Source: Histidinibacterium lentulum
GTDB taxonomy: Bacteria; Pseudomonadota; Alphaproteobacteria; Rhodobacterales; Rhodobacteraceae
Assembly: GCF_003789055.1 (NCBI RefSeq)
Contig: NZ_ML119085.1
Span: 294,062 to 358,061 of the forward strand
Direction of reading: 5' to 3'
DNA: 64,000 nucleotides
Shown here: in pieces, positions 56,585 through 64,000 of the stretch
How the letters are laid out: every line of letters starts with the position of its first letter
How positions within the stretch are numbered: position 1 is the stretch's first letter
Made by a program: the position numbers and the translations under genes
The notes under the pieces: model-generated
Database searches by the model: none
The model's input: the letters and a program-made list of their open reading frames with translations, nothing else
Told to the model about the DNA's origin: nothing

Positions 56585-57943
56585 CTATTCCTCGAGCGCG
56601 CGGCGCAGCAGTTCGAGATCGTCCGCGATGCAGCTGTCGGTCTGGCGCAGTTCCTCGATCTTGCGAACACCATGCATGATCGTGGTGTGATCGCGCCCAC
56701 CGAACCGCTTGCCGATCTCCGGCAGGGACCGGCTGGTCAGGGTCTTGGCGAGCCACATCGCCACCTGCCGCGGGCGGGCGAAGCTGCGCATCCGGCGCGG
56801 TCCCACGAGGTCGCTCAGGCGGATGTTGTAATGCTCGGCCACCTTCCGCTGGATTTCCTCCACCGTGATCTTGCGGTCGGAGGTGCGCAGGATGTCGGCA
56901 AGACAGTCTTGGACCAGTTCGTGGTCGATTGTCTTGCCGACGAGGCTCGCGAAGGCGAAGAGCCGCGTCAGCGCACCTTCGAGCACCCGCACGTTGGTCG
57001 AGATCCGGTGCGCCAGGTATTCCAGCACGCCGGGTGCGACGGTGAGGCCCGGATATTGCTCCCGGTACTGCTCGACCTTCGACTGCAGGATGCCGAGCCG
57101 CAGTTCGTAATCCGTGGGATGCAGGTCCACCACCAGCCCCGAGGCGAGGCGCGAGGAGATCCGGCCCTCGAGGTCCTTGATGTCGGACGGCGCGCGATCG
57201 GCGGAGATGATGACCTGCTTCGACTGGTCCACGAGGGCGTTGAACGTGTGGAAGAACTCTTCCTGCGTGCTGTCTTTTCCTGCGAGGAACTGCACGTCAT
57301 CGACCATGAGCACGTCGACGGACCGGAACAGCTGCTTGAAGTCCATGATCTTGCGCTCGCGCAGGGCAGTCACGAAGCGGTACATGAACTGGTCGGCGGA
57401 GAGGTAGAGCACATCGAGATGCGGCATGTTGGTCCGCAGCTCGTGAGCGATGGCGTGCATCAGATGAGTCTTGCCGAGGCCGACGCCGCCATAGAGGAAC
57501 AGGGGATTGAAGGCTACGGGCCCGCCTTCGGCCACGCGGCGCGCGGCGGCATGGGCCAGGGCGTTGGGCTTTCCGACGACGAAGGTGTCGAACGTGAATC
57601 GGGTGTCGAGCTTGGCGCTTTCGACAAGGCTCGACCGCGCCTGTGCCGGAGCCGCCGCCGGGGCGGCCTGGCGCGGACCGTCTGACCGCCGGACTTCGAA
57701 GGACAGCCGGTCGACCTCGTGTCCGTGCCGGGCAAGCTGGGCGACGATGCGATCCGCAAAGTTCTGCGAGACGTAGTTGCCGATGAAGTTGGATGGAACC
57801 GAGCAGGTGAGCACGCCGGCGTCGAGCGACCGGTAGGTCAGCGGAGCGATCCAGTTCGCGTAGTTGTTCTCTCCGAATACCTGACGCAGTTCATCTTTCA
57901 CCACTGTCCAGTCCGCTTGTGTCATTCCGGCCCCAGCCCGCAT
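56585..57943 (-). CDS. dnaA: Chromosomal replication initiator DnaA
   Basis: A 452-residue initiator. Domain I is in WTVVKDELRQVFGENNYANWIAPL, followed by a short linker rich in Ala and Pro. The AAA+ ATPase has Walker A LYGGVGLGKTHLMHAIAHE and Walker B DVLMVDDVQFLAGKD. The C-terminal DNA-binding domain carries the DnaA signature GGRDHTTIMHGVRKIEELR. ATG 57943 is chosen because GGAAGG is 7 nt upstream; ATG 57925 (MTQADWTVV) is in frame and has a weaker site. It is followed by dnaN. Confidence 0.97.
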   Translation of the reverse strand: MRAGAGMTQADWTVVKDELRQVFGENNYANWIAPLTYRSLDAGVLTCSVPSNFIGNYVSQNFADRIVAQLARHGHEVDRLSFEVRRSDGPRQAAPAAAPAQARSSLVESAKLDTRFTFDTFVVGKPNALAHAAARRVAEGGPVAFNPLFLYGGVGLGKTHLMHAIAHELRTNMPHLDVLYLSADQFMYRFVTALRERKIMDFKQLFRSVDVLMVDDVQFLAGKDSTQEEFFHTFNALVDQSKQVIISADRAPSDIKDLEGRISSRLASGLVVDLHPTDYELRLGILQSKVEQYREQYPGLTVAPGVLEYLAHRISTNVRVLEGALTRLFAFASLVGKTIDHELVQDCLADILRTSDRKITVEEIQRKVAEHYNIRLSDLVGPRRMRSFARPRQVAMWLAKTLTSRSLPEIGKRFGGRDHTTIMHGVRKIEELRQTDSCIADDLELLRRALEE

Positions 57944-58450
57944 TGTTCTGCCTTCCCGTCGCGGGCATGCCCGCACGTTCATGGCGCTGGCCTGGCAGAG
58001 AATGCCTGTCCAGGCAGCCGCTTGGCCGCCCGGTCCGGACAGGTCTCTCGCTCGCCGGAGCCGGTCCCGCAGCAGGACCAGCATCACGGAAACCGGGTCG
58101 ACCGGTCTTCCGCTTCGGCAGGACGGGTCGGGGATTGGCCCCTCTCCGCTCGCGTGTCGCGGAGCGTTACGGGCCTTGCCTCGGGCCCGTTCTCCGTTCT
58201 ACGCCTTGAACGCCAGAAGACTGCGGCCACGACTAGAGAATGGGGTAGAAGCCCCCTCCTCGAAATCGGTCCCTTGCAGCAGCTCCGGCGCTCTCCCCCA
58301 GGTTTGCGCTCGTGAATCGCAGGGCCAAGCTAGCAAGGGGTTTCGAAGCCTTTCAACTGAACAACAGCCTTGACTTCGGGATTGCCCGGTCCGCCGTTTT
58401 CGAGAATCCCGAAGGCTATTGAATCCCTTCAAATCCCGTCACAATGCTGT
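57944..58450. other. dnaA upstream region (no gene)
   Basis: About 500 bp between the rpsT terminator and dnaA. I see no TTATCCACA-type DnaA box, so an origin cannot be claimed. AATCCC occurs three times in one direction at 58405, 58422 and 58432, plus one inverted copy (GGGATT) at 58378, close to an AT-richer patch. These may be regulator sites for dnaA. The plus-strand frames here have no ribosome sites. A dnaA promoter must lie here but no good -35/-10 pair stands out. Confidence 0.4.
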
Positions 58451-58487
58451 TGCAAAAATGACAAAGCGCGCCGTTCAAGGCGCGCTT
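58451..58487 (-). terminator. Rho-independent terminator of rpsT
   Basis: On the minus strand AAGCGCGCC, loop TTGAAC, GGCGCGCTT (58487-58464) forms a 9-bp GC-rich stem. It is followed by TGTCATTTTTGC with a T5 run. It lies 43 nt after the rpsT stop and separates rpsT from dnaA transcription. Confidence 0.85.
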
Positions 58488-58529
58488 CGGCAGGTCGGGG
58501 TTCCGGACGCGAGTCGGCCCGGGCGGATA

Positions 58530-58793
58530 TCAGCCGAGGGCCTTCACCCGCGAGGACAGGCGCGACATCTTCCGCGCGGCGGTGTTCTTGTGAAAGACGC
58601 CCTTGGTCACACCGCGCATCAGTTCCGGCTGAGCCGTGCGCAGGGCCGAGGCTGCTGCTTCCTTGTCGCCGGAGGCGATGGCTTCCTCGACGCGGCGCAG
58701 GAAGGTGCGGATGCGCGAGCGGCGGGCCTTGTTGATGGCATAGTTGCGCTCGTTCTGGCGGGCGCGCTTCTTGGCTTGGGGCGAATTCGCCAT
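58530..58793 (-). CDS. rpsT: 30S ribosomal protein S20
   Basis: An 87-residue basic ribosomal protein that binds 16S rRNA early in small-subunit assembly. Typical features are [39 protein letters not shown] and the C-terminal [23 protein letters not shown]. Length is normal for S20. It has its own intrinsic terminator and stands upstream of dnaA, an order known from other alphaproteobacteria such as Caulobacter. Confidence 0.98.
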   Translation of the reverse strand: MANSPQAKKRARQNERNYAINKARRSRIRTFLRRVEEAIASGDKEAAASALRTAQPELMRGVTKGVFHKNTAARKMSRLSSRVKALG

Positions 58794-58933
58794 GTGTCTC
58801 TCCGGTACGGTCTATCCGAGTTCACGCATACCGTCCGGCGCCGTCCCGGAGGAAGGCCGACATCTCTTGCCTGAGCGGGCAGCACGCGCATGTGGCGGCG
58901 CGCTTAGCCGACGACGAACCGGAAGTCCAGCGG

Positions 58934-59710
58934 CTACTTGTCCCGGAACTGGGCTTCGCGCTTCTCGCGGAAGGCCATCATGCCCTCCGCCTGATCGTCC
59001 GTGGAAAAGAGCGCGTAGAAGAGCGCGCGCTCGTAGCGCAGACCCTCCGACAGCGACATCTCCTCTGCCCGATTCACGGCATCCTTGACCGACGTCGTGG
59101 CCAGCAGGGACTTCTCCGCGATCTTGTGGGCCGCGGCCAGCGCCTCGTCCTTCAGCTTCTTGGCGGGAACGACGCGGCTGACGAGGCCCGAACGCTCCGC
59201 CTCCTCGGCATCCATGAAGCGGCCGGTCAGGTGCATGTCCATGGACTTCGACTTGCCCACGAGGCGGGTCAGGCGTTGCGTGCCGCCGAGCCCCGCGAGG
59301 ATGCCGAGATTGATCTCGGGCTGGCCGAACTTGGCGGTATCAGCGGCGATGATGAAATCGCACATCATGGCAAGCTCGCAGCCGCCGCCCAGAGCATAGC
59401 CCGCCACGGCGGCGATCATCGGCTTGCGCACGCCGGCGATTCTCTCCCCCTCGCGGGCGAAGACCTGGCGCGCATACATGTCGACGAAGCTCTTGTCGGC
59501 CATCTCGGCGATGTCCGCCCCGGCGGCGAAGTCCTTCTCCGAGCCGGTGATGACGATGCAGCGCACCTTGTCGCTGCGGTCGGCGTCCTCGAGGGCCGCG
59601 ACCAGCTCGCTCAAAAGCTTCGCGTTCAGAGCGTTCTTCACGTCGGGTCGGTTCAGGGTGATCGTGCAGACGTCGTCGGAGATGTCGACGACGATGGTCT
59701 CGTAGGCCAT
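58934..59710 (-). CDS. Enoyl-CoA hydratase
   Basis: A 258-residue crotonase-fold enzyme, hydrating trans-2-enoyl-CoA in beta-oxidation. The oxyanion-hole loops are [11 protein letters not shown] and [20 protein letters not shown]. The catalytic glutamates of the hydratase type are present as GGGCELA and [25 protein letters not shown]. This agrees with a true hydratase rather than another crotonase. Length and start (MAYETIVVD) are typical. It lies 66 bp downstream of mutM on the same strand and 140 bp from rpsT. Confidence 0.94.
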   Translation of the reverse strand: MAYETIVVDISDDVCTITLNRPDVKNALNAKLLSELVAALEDADRSDKVRCIVITGSEKDFAAGADIAEMADKSFVDMYARQVFAREGERIAGVRKPMIAAVAGYALGGGCELAMMCDFIIAADTAKFGQPEINLGILAGLGGTQRLTRLVGKSKSMDMHLTGRFMDAEEAERSGLVSRVVPAKKLKDEALAAAHKIAEKSLLATTSVKDAVNRAEEMSLSEGLRYERALFYALFSTDDQAEGMMAFREKREAQFRDK

Positions 59711-59775
59711 TGGATTTGGTCCTTGTGCCGGCGTCTGCGTCGGTCAGGCTTAGCAAAGGCGTCCGCGGGTTCAAG

Positions 59776-60627
59776 CTATCTTTGACACAGAGGGCAATAG
59801 AAGGACGACCGACCCGACTGCACGACACGTCGGATCGTGCCGCCGCAGCCGTTGCCAGGACAGGGACCACCCTCTCGGCCATAGACCCGGAAGGTGTGCT
59901 GAAAATAGCCCAGCTCCCCGTCCGCCTGCCGGTGGTCGCGCAGGGAGGAGCCGCCTGCGTCGATGGCCTCCGACAGAACCTCCCGGATCACGGGCACGAG
60001 GCCCGCCACCCGCGCGGGGGCGATGCGGCCGGCCTTGCGCAGGGGGCTGATCCCTGCGCGGTGGAGCGCCTCGCACACATAGATATTGCCGAGGCCCGCC
60101 ACGATCCGCTGATCGAGCAGAGCCGACTTGATCGGGGTCATTCGGCCCCGCAGCCGCGCAGTGAGGTAAGCCTCGGAGAAGCCGTTGCCCATGGGCTCGG
60201 GCCCGAGATCGCGGATCAGCCAGTGACGCTCGAGATCCTGCGTCGGCACGAGGTCCATCGCGCCGAAGCGGCGGGCGTCGTTGAAGGTGATGCGGGCACC
60301 GTTGTTCATGTCGAGCAGGACATGATCGTGCCTGGCCGGTGCGGGGTGGTCGTGGTGAAAGGTGCCGATCCGATAGCCCGAGACCAGCATCCGCCCCGAC
60401 ATGCCCAGGTGCACGATGAGCGTCTGCCCGTCGTCCAGGCCCGCGAGCAGGTATTTCGAGCGGCGCCCGAGCCGCGTCACGCGCCGCCCGGTCAGCCGCT
60501 CGGCCATCCGCTCCGGCAGGGGCCAGCGCAGATCGGGGCGGTTGACCTGCGCCCGGGCGATGACCGCGCCCTCCATGGCGGGGGCAAGGCCGCGGCGCAC
60601 TGTCTCGACTTCTGGCAATTCGGGCAT
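59776..60627 (-). CDS. mutM: Formamidopyrimidine-DNA glycosylase (Fpg/MutM)
   Basis: A 283-residue DNA repair enzyme removing 8-oxoguanine and formamidopyrimidines. The catalytic N-terminal Pro (Pro1 after Met removal) and Glu are in [14 protein letters not shown]. The helix-two-turn-helix region contains [19 protein letters not shown]. The C-terminal zinc finger has four Cys (CPGNGC, then YCPLC). Length is standard. It is divergent from ubiE across 65 bp. Confidence 0.97.
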   Translation of the reverse strand: MPELPEVETVRRGLAPAMEGAVIARAQVNRPDLRWPLPERMAERLTGRRVTRLGRRSKYLLAGLDDGQTLIVHLGMSGRMLVSGYRIGTFHHDHPAPARHDHVLLDMNNGARITFNDARRFGAMDLVPTQDLERHWLIRDLGPEPMGNGFSEAYLTARLRGRMTPIKSALLDQRIVAGLGNIYVCEALHRAGISPLRKAGRIAPARVAGLVPVIREVLSEAIDAGGSSLRDHRQADGELGYFQHTFRVYGREGGPCPGNGCGGTIRRVVQSGRSSFYCPLCQR

Positions 60628-60692
60628 GGTGCGCTTTCTTCCCCCGTGCGGGGCCTATAGAAAGGCGCGGCACGAGAGGATCGCAAGAGCCC

Positions 60693-61451
60693 ATGACCGA
60701 CGAGACCGCGCCGGAGAGCACCACCCATTTCGGATATCAGACCGTCCCCGAGGCCGAGAAGGCGGGGCGGGTCCGCGGCGTCTTCAGCTCCGTCGCCAGC
60801 CGCTACGACGTGATGAACGACCTGATGAGCGGCGGCATCCACCGGCTCTGGAAGGACGCGATGATGGACTGGCTGGCGCCCCGGCCCGGGCAGCGGCTGC
60901 TCGACGTGGCCGGCGGCACGGGCGACATCGCCTTCCGCTTCCTGCGACGGGCGGGCGACGCCACCGCCACGGTGCTCGACCTCACGACGCCGATGCTGGA
61001 GGAGGGCCGCAAGCGGGCCGAGGCCGAGGCCCTGTCGGACCGGCTCGACTGGGTGACCGGCGATGCGATGGCCCTGCCCTTCGACGACGCGAGCTTCGAC
61101 GTCTACACGATCTCCTTCGGCATCCGGAACGTGACCCGGCCCGAGGTGGCGCTGTCGGAGGCGTTCCGCGTGCTCAGGCCCGGCGGGCGGCTCATGGTGC
61201 TGGAATTCAGCCGCGTGCCCGTGCCGATGCTGCAGAAGGCCTACGATCTCTATTCCTTCAACGTCATTCCCCGCATGGGGCAGGCCGTGACAGGGGACCG
61301 GGACAGCTACCAGTACCTCGTCGAATCGATCCGGCGGTTCCCCGACCAGGAGACATTCCTTGCCATGGTGCGCGCGGCGGGGTTCGGGAACGCGGCCTAT
61401 CGCAATCTCAGCATGGGCGTGGCCTGCCTGCACTCCGGCTGGAAACTGTAG
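60693..61451 (+). CDS. ubiE: Ubiquinone/menaquinone C-methyltransferase UbiE
   Basis: A 252-residue SAM-dependent C-methyltransferase of ubiquinone (and, where present, menaquinone) biosynthesis. The N-terminal family signature is [38 protein letters not shown]. The SAM-binding loop is [15 protein letters not shown] and a second family stretch is [14 protein letters not shown]. It is directly followed by ubiB, whose GTG start abuts the ubiE stop. Confidence 0.97.
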   Translation: MTDETAPESTTHFGYQTVPEAEKAGRVRGVFSSVASRYDVMNDLMSGGIHRLWKDAMMDWLAPRPGQRLLDVAGGTGDIAFRFLRRAGDATATVLDLTTPMLEEGRKRAEAEALSDRLDWVTGDAMALPFDDASFDVYTISFGIRNVTRPEVALSEAFRVLRPGGRLMVLEFSRVPVPMLQKAYDLYSFNVIPRMGQAVTGDRDSYQYLVESIRRFPDQETFLAMVRAAGFGNAAYRNLSMGVACLHSGWKL

Positions 61452-62981
61452 GTGCGCGGCCCCCACAACATCTTTCGCCTGATCCGGACCGGGGCCACGT
61501 TCGAACGCACCGGCGCGATGCGCGTGATCCTGGAGGCTCTCGACGCGCCGCCGCTTCTGCGGCTGGTTGTGCGCGGCCTGACTTGGCCGGTGCAGTGGCT
61601 GGGCCTGAGGGGCGATCCGTCGATGCCGCCCGCGACCCGGGCGCTGACGGCGCTGGGCCCCGCCTACATCAAGTTCGGACAGGTCATGTCGACGCGTCCC
61701 GACGTGGTGGGCGACACGCTGGCTCGGCAGCTCCGGGTGCTGCAGGACAAGCTTCCGCCCTTCCCCCTCGCCGCCGCCCGCGCGGAGATGGAGCGGGAAC
61801 TGGGCGTGCGCGTCGATGACGTGTTCGAACACGTCTCGGAACCGGTGGCCGCCGCCTCGATCGCGCAGGTGCACAAGGCGCGGCTGCGGGGCAGCGGAGA
61901 GGCGGTCGCGGTCAAGGTCCTGCGCCCGGGCATTGAGCGCGCCTTCCGCCGCGACATCGACGCCTTCTATTTCGCGGCGCGCATGATCGAGCTGCTTTCG
62001 CCCTCCTCGCGGCGGCTGCGGCCGATGGACGTTATCGCCCATTTCGAGGGCGTGGTTCTGGGAGAACTCGACCTGCGGCTGGAAAGCTCCGCCGCGTCGG
62101 AATTCGCCGTGAATACCGAAAGGGACGAGGGATTCCGCATTCCCCGCATTCGCTGGGCGCTGTCGGCCCGGCGCGTGATGACCCAGGACTGGGTCGAGGG
62201 CGTCAGCATGGGCGACGTGGAGGCGCTGGATGCGGCGGGACACGACCGCAAGCGCCTCGCCGCCCGCGTGCTCGAGCTGTTCCTGCGTCATGCCCTGCGC
62301 GACGGCATGTTTCACGGTGACATGCACCAGGGGAACCTGAAGGTCGGGGCGAACGGCGACATCATCGCCCTCGATTTCGGGATCATGGGCCATATCGACG
62401 AGTACACGCGCCGGGTCTACGCTCAGATCCTCTTCGGGTTCATCCGGCGCGATTACCGGCGCGTCGCGGAGGTCCATTTCGAGGCGGGCTACGTTCCACC
62501 CGACCGGGACATCGAGGAATTCAGCCGCGCCCTGCGTGCGGTGGGCGAGCCCATCTTCGGCATGGACGCCTCGCGCATCTCGATGGGGCGGCTCCTGGCC
62601 TATCTCTTCGAGGTGACAGAGCGGTTCGGGATGGAGACCCGTACCGAGCTGATCCTGCTGCAGCGGACGATGGTGGTGGTCGAAGGCGTGGCCCGCTCTC
62701 TCGATCCGCACATGAACATCTGGGAGGTCGCGCGACCGACGGTCGAGGACTACATCAAGAAGAGCATCGGTCCGACGGCCCTGGCGCGGGACCTCGCCCG
62801 GACGGCGCAGGTTCTGGCGCGGTTCGGTCCCCGCCTTCCCGAGGCGGCGCGGCTGGCGCTGGTGGAGCGCTCGCGGCCGGCCCGGCCGCCGCCCCGCCGG
62901 ACAACGATGGCCCTCCTCGGCGGCATGGCGCTTGGCGGCGGCCTCGTGATTGCCGGCGTCTTGCTCGGGCAGCTGCTCTGA
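61452..62981 (+). CDS. ubiB: Atypical kinase-like ubiquinone biosynthesis protein UbiB
   Basis: A 509-residue member of the UbiB/ADCK family, required for ubiquinone synthesis. The KxGQ motif characteristic of the family is KFGQVMSTRPD (Lys near residue 74). The nucleotide-binding Ala-rich loop is VAAASIAQVHKARL. The catalytic-like loop is FHGDMHQGNLKV, followed by ALDFGIMG. Two C-terminal hydrophobic helices anchor it to the membrane. The GTG start immediately follows the ubiE stop, so the two are one operon. Confidence 0.96.
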   Translation: MRGPHNIFRLIRTGATFERTGAMRVILEALDAPPLLRLVVRGLTWPVQWLGLRGDPSMPPATRALTALGPAYIKFGQVMSTRPDVVGDTLARQLRVLQDKLPPFPLAAARAEMERELGVRVDDVFEHVSEPVAAASIAQVHKARLRGSGEAVAVKVLRPGIERAFRRDIDAFYFAARMIELLSPSSRRLRPMDVIAHFEGVVLGELDLRLESSAASEFAVNTERDEGFRIPRIRWALSARRVMTQDWVEGVSMGDVEALDAAGHDRKRLAARVLELFLRHALRDGMFHGDMHQGNLKVGANGDIIALDFGIMGHIDEYTRRVYAQILFGFIRRDYRRVAEVHFEAGYVPPDRDIEEFSRALRAVGEPIFGMDASRISMGRLLAYLFEVTERFGMETRTELILLQRTMVVVEGVARSLDPHMNIWEVARPTVEDYIKKSIGPTALARDLARTAQVLARFGPRLPEAARLALVERSRPARPPPRRTTMALLGGMALGGGLVIAGVLLGQLL

Positions 62982-63341
62982 GACCCGCCGCGCCGGCGGC
63001 CGGGCGAGGGACCTCAACTGCGTGGGCGGTGCCATGGCAACGGCACGGAGTAGGGTTCGGTATTCGCCGCGCGCGAGCACAACCCGAGAGGCCGAGGCCG
63101 TCACAGCAGACCGTATCGGGGACGCGGCATCATGCGGCCCGGGCGGCCGCACCTGTTTCGAGGGGTCGCGCGAGGCGATGCCGAGGAGCTGCGCCAAGAT
63201 GCATGCCCCCTCGTCAGATGTGCAGTTCGCGAGCGACCCGGTCTCGATTACCGGAAGGGCGCTCGTCCGCTTCGTGCAGCTGCGACCTTGTACGGATAGA
63301 ATAGATCGGGGAAGCTTTACGGATACCCTTGGATTGTGCCC
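62982..63341. other. Gap between ubiB and the DUF1428 gene
   Basis: 360 bp. Just after ubiB is a 6-bp GC stem CCGCCG/CGGCGG with a CGC loop (62985-62999), a weak candidate terminator without T-run. A plus-strand frame across the gap (62950-63420) has unusual Cys/Arg/Ser-rich composition and overlaps two real genes, so I do not call it. The sequence becomes visibly AT-richer from about 63290. Confidence 0.4.
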
Positions 63342-63749
63342 ATGCCATTTTGCGACATCACAATCGTGCCCGTTCCCACCTGTCGCCGGAAAGCCTATCT
63401 TAAATTTTCCGAACGGATAGCTGAGATATATCGCGAATTTGGAGCGTCACGTGTGACGGATTTCTGGCATGATGACGACGCCAGCGCTGACGCAGATTTT
63501 CACGCAAGGGATGCGATGGCCACATATGGCGTGGGGAATCTGCCAAACTTCCGAAAACTTGCAGGCGCGGTCGAAGGCGAGACAGTCGTTGTTTCGATCA
63601 CGGAGTGGCCAAACCGCGAGGCTCGTGACCGAGGAGTCGAGGCCGTGGTCTCAGACCCACGCATCCAGGGCACGATGGACGAAGAACCGATCTTCGATGG
63701 TAGCAAGCTCATCGCAGGTGGCTTTGTCGTCGAACTCGACATCGGTTGA
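63342..63749 (+). CDS. DUF1428 family protein
   Basis: A 135-residue protein of the DUF1428 (YbaA-like, dimeric alpha-beta barrel) family. Visible features are YLKFSERIAEIYREFGASRVTDFWHDD, VVVSITEWPNREARDRGVEAVVSDPR and the C-terminal PIFDGSKLIAGGFVVELD. Function unknown. ATG 63342 is taken as start; a GTG two codons earlier is possible. Its first third is clearly richer in A+T than the rest of the window and it sits next to an IS66-type element, so it may have been acquired by transfer (inference). Confidence 0.85.
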   Translation: MPFCDITIVPVPTCRRKAYLKFSERIAEIYREFGASRVTDFWHDDDASADADFHARDAMATYGVGNLPNFRKLAGAVEGETVVVSITEWPNREARDRGVEAVVSDPRIQGTMDEEPIFDGSKLIAGGFVVELDIG

Positions 63750-63874
63750 CGCAGGCGGCGGTAGCCTTGTTCGAAGAGCCGGTATCCGGCGCACCGAGAC
63801 GACCTCCGCAGTCTTCTGCAAGGGCATCGGCCCGTTCTGACCTCTGATTCTCTCGTGATCTTGCGTGGTTCTTC

Positions 63875-64000
63875 GTAACCGGCCGGTTAGGACCGCAGCT
63901 CAGGCGACGGCCTTGTCCTCCTGAGTGAGCGGCACCCAGTTCCACGGCAGCAGGTCGTCGAGGCGGTTGATCTTGTGGTCGCCGATCCGGGCGAGGATGT
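63875..64000 (-). mobile_element. IS66-family insertion sequence, end in window
   Basis: The sequence GTAACCGGCCGGTTAGG begins at 63875 and resembles an IS66 terminal repeat, which starts GTAA. Inside it, TAACCGGCCGGTTA (63876-63889) is a perfect palindrome. The last part of a TnpC-like reading frame follows immediately. The other end lies outside the window, so completeness and target duplication cannot be judged. Confidence 0.55.
63900..64000 (-). CDS. IS66-family transposase (TnpC), C-terminal fragment cut by window edge
   Basis: The minus-strand frame reads ILARIGDHKINRLDDLLPWN followed by WVPLTQEDKAVA and a TGA at 63900-63902. The ILARI-DHKI-LDDLLPWNW signature is that of the C-terminal domain of IS66 TnpC transposases. 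Only about 33 codons are visible; the rest lies to the right of the window. Confidence 0.85.
   Translation of the reverse strand, partial: ILARIGDHKINRLDDLLPWNWVPLTQEDKAVA

Noticed and set aside
57944..58529. Chromosomal origin (oriC) next to dnaA
   Set aside because: No TTATCCACA-like boxes were found, and gene position alone is not enough.
62950..63420. 156-codon plus frame between ubiB and DUF1428
   Set aside because: It overlaps both neighbours, has no ribosome site and has an odd Cys/Ser/Arg composition.

Overview
The window is high-GC DNA from an alphaproteobacterium, most likely a member of the Rhodobacterales (Paracoccaceae/Roseobacter type). I infer this from base composition, the three-subunit cytochrome bc1 operon, a THI-box-controlled thiBPQ operon, efp head-to-head with epmA, and the rpsT / dnaA / dnaN / recF chromosome-replication block next to mutM-ubiE-ubiB. 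No rRNA, tRNA, CRISPR array or prophage is visible.

Positions 1-28869 (45% of the window) are one uninterrupted minus-strand reading frame that runs off the left edge. It encodes at least 9,623 residues of a giant predicted surface or secreted protein with an LEPR-XLL-type motif at its N terminus. The body is dozens of beta-rich repeats with a period near 62 residues, interspersed with Q/N/S/T-rich linkers and 'GLxxGTTYYV' modules. The part nearest the window edge has Calx-beta-like and glycine/aspartate-rich (RTX-like) segments. The very long plus-strand frames in this region are shadows of it. Divergent from it are a tiny upstream ORF, an Fe(II)/2-oxoglutarate dioxygenase and a TPR plus ATP-grasp protein, which look like a two-enzyme modification or ligation unit.

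From 31.4 to 50 kb lie housekeeping and accessory genes: a glutathione S-transferase with a divergent WYL-domain regulator, chorismate synthase, a TPP riboswitch with thiBPQ, petABC, a second GST, a PaiB-like flavoprotein, EF-P and its lysine ligase EpmA, TrhO (tRNA U34 hydroxylation), a CPA2 cation/proton antiporter, a DUF418 membrane protein, and a TetR / cupin / mini-oxidase-like membrane protein cassette with a palindromic operator.

From 50 to 63 kb is the replication block, transcribed leftward: rpsT, dnaA, dnaN, recF, then a GNAT enzyme and a LysE-type exporter, then gyrB. An enoyl-CoA hydratase, mutM and the divergent ubiE-ubiB pair follow on the right. The right edge holds a locally AT-richer DUF1428 gene and the end of an IS66-type transposase gene. 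Two copies of a structured intergenic repeat (43.7 and 54.0 kb) and a 24-bp perfect palindrome between dnaN and recF are the main non-coding structures.
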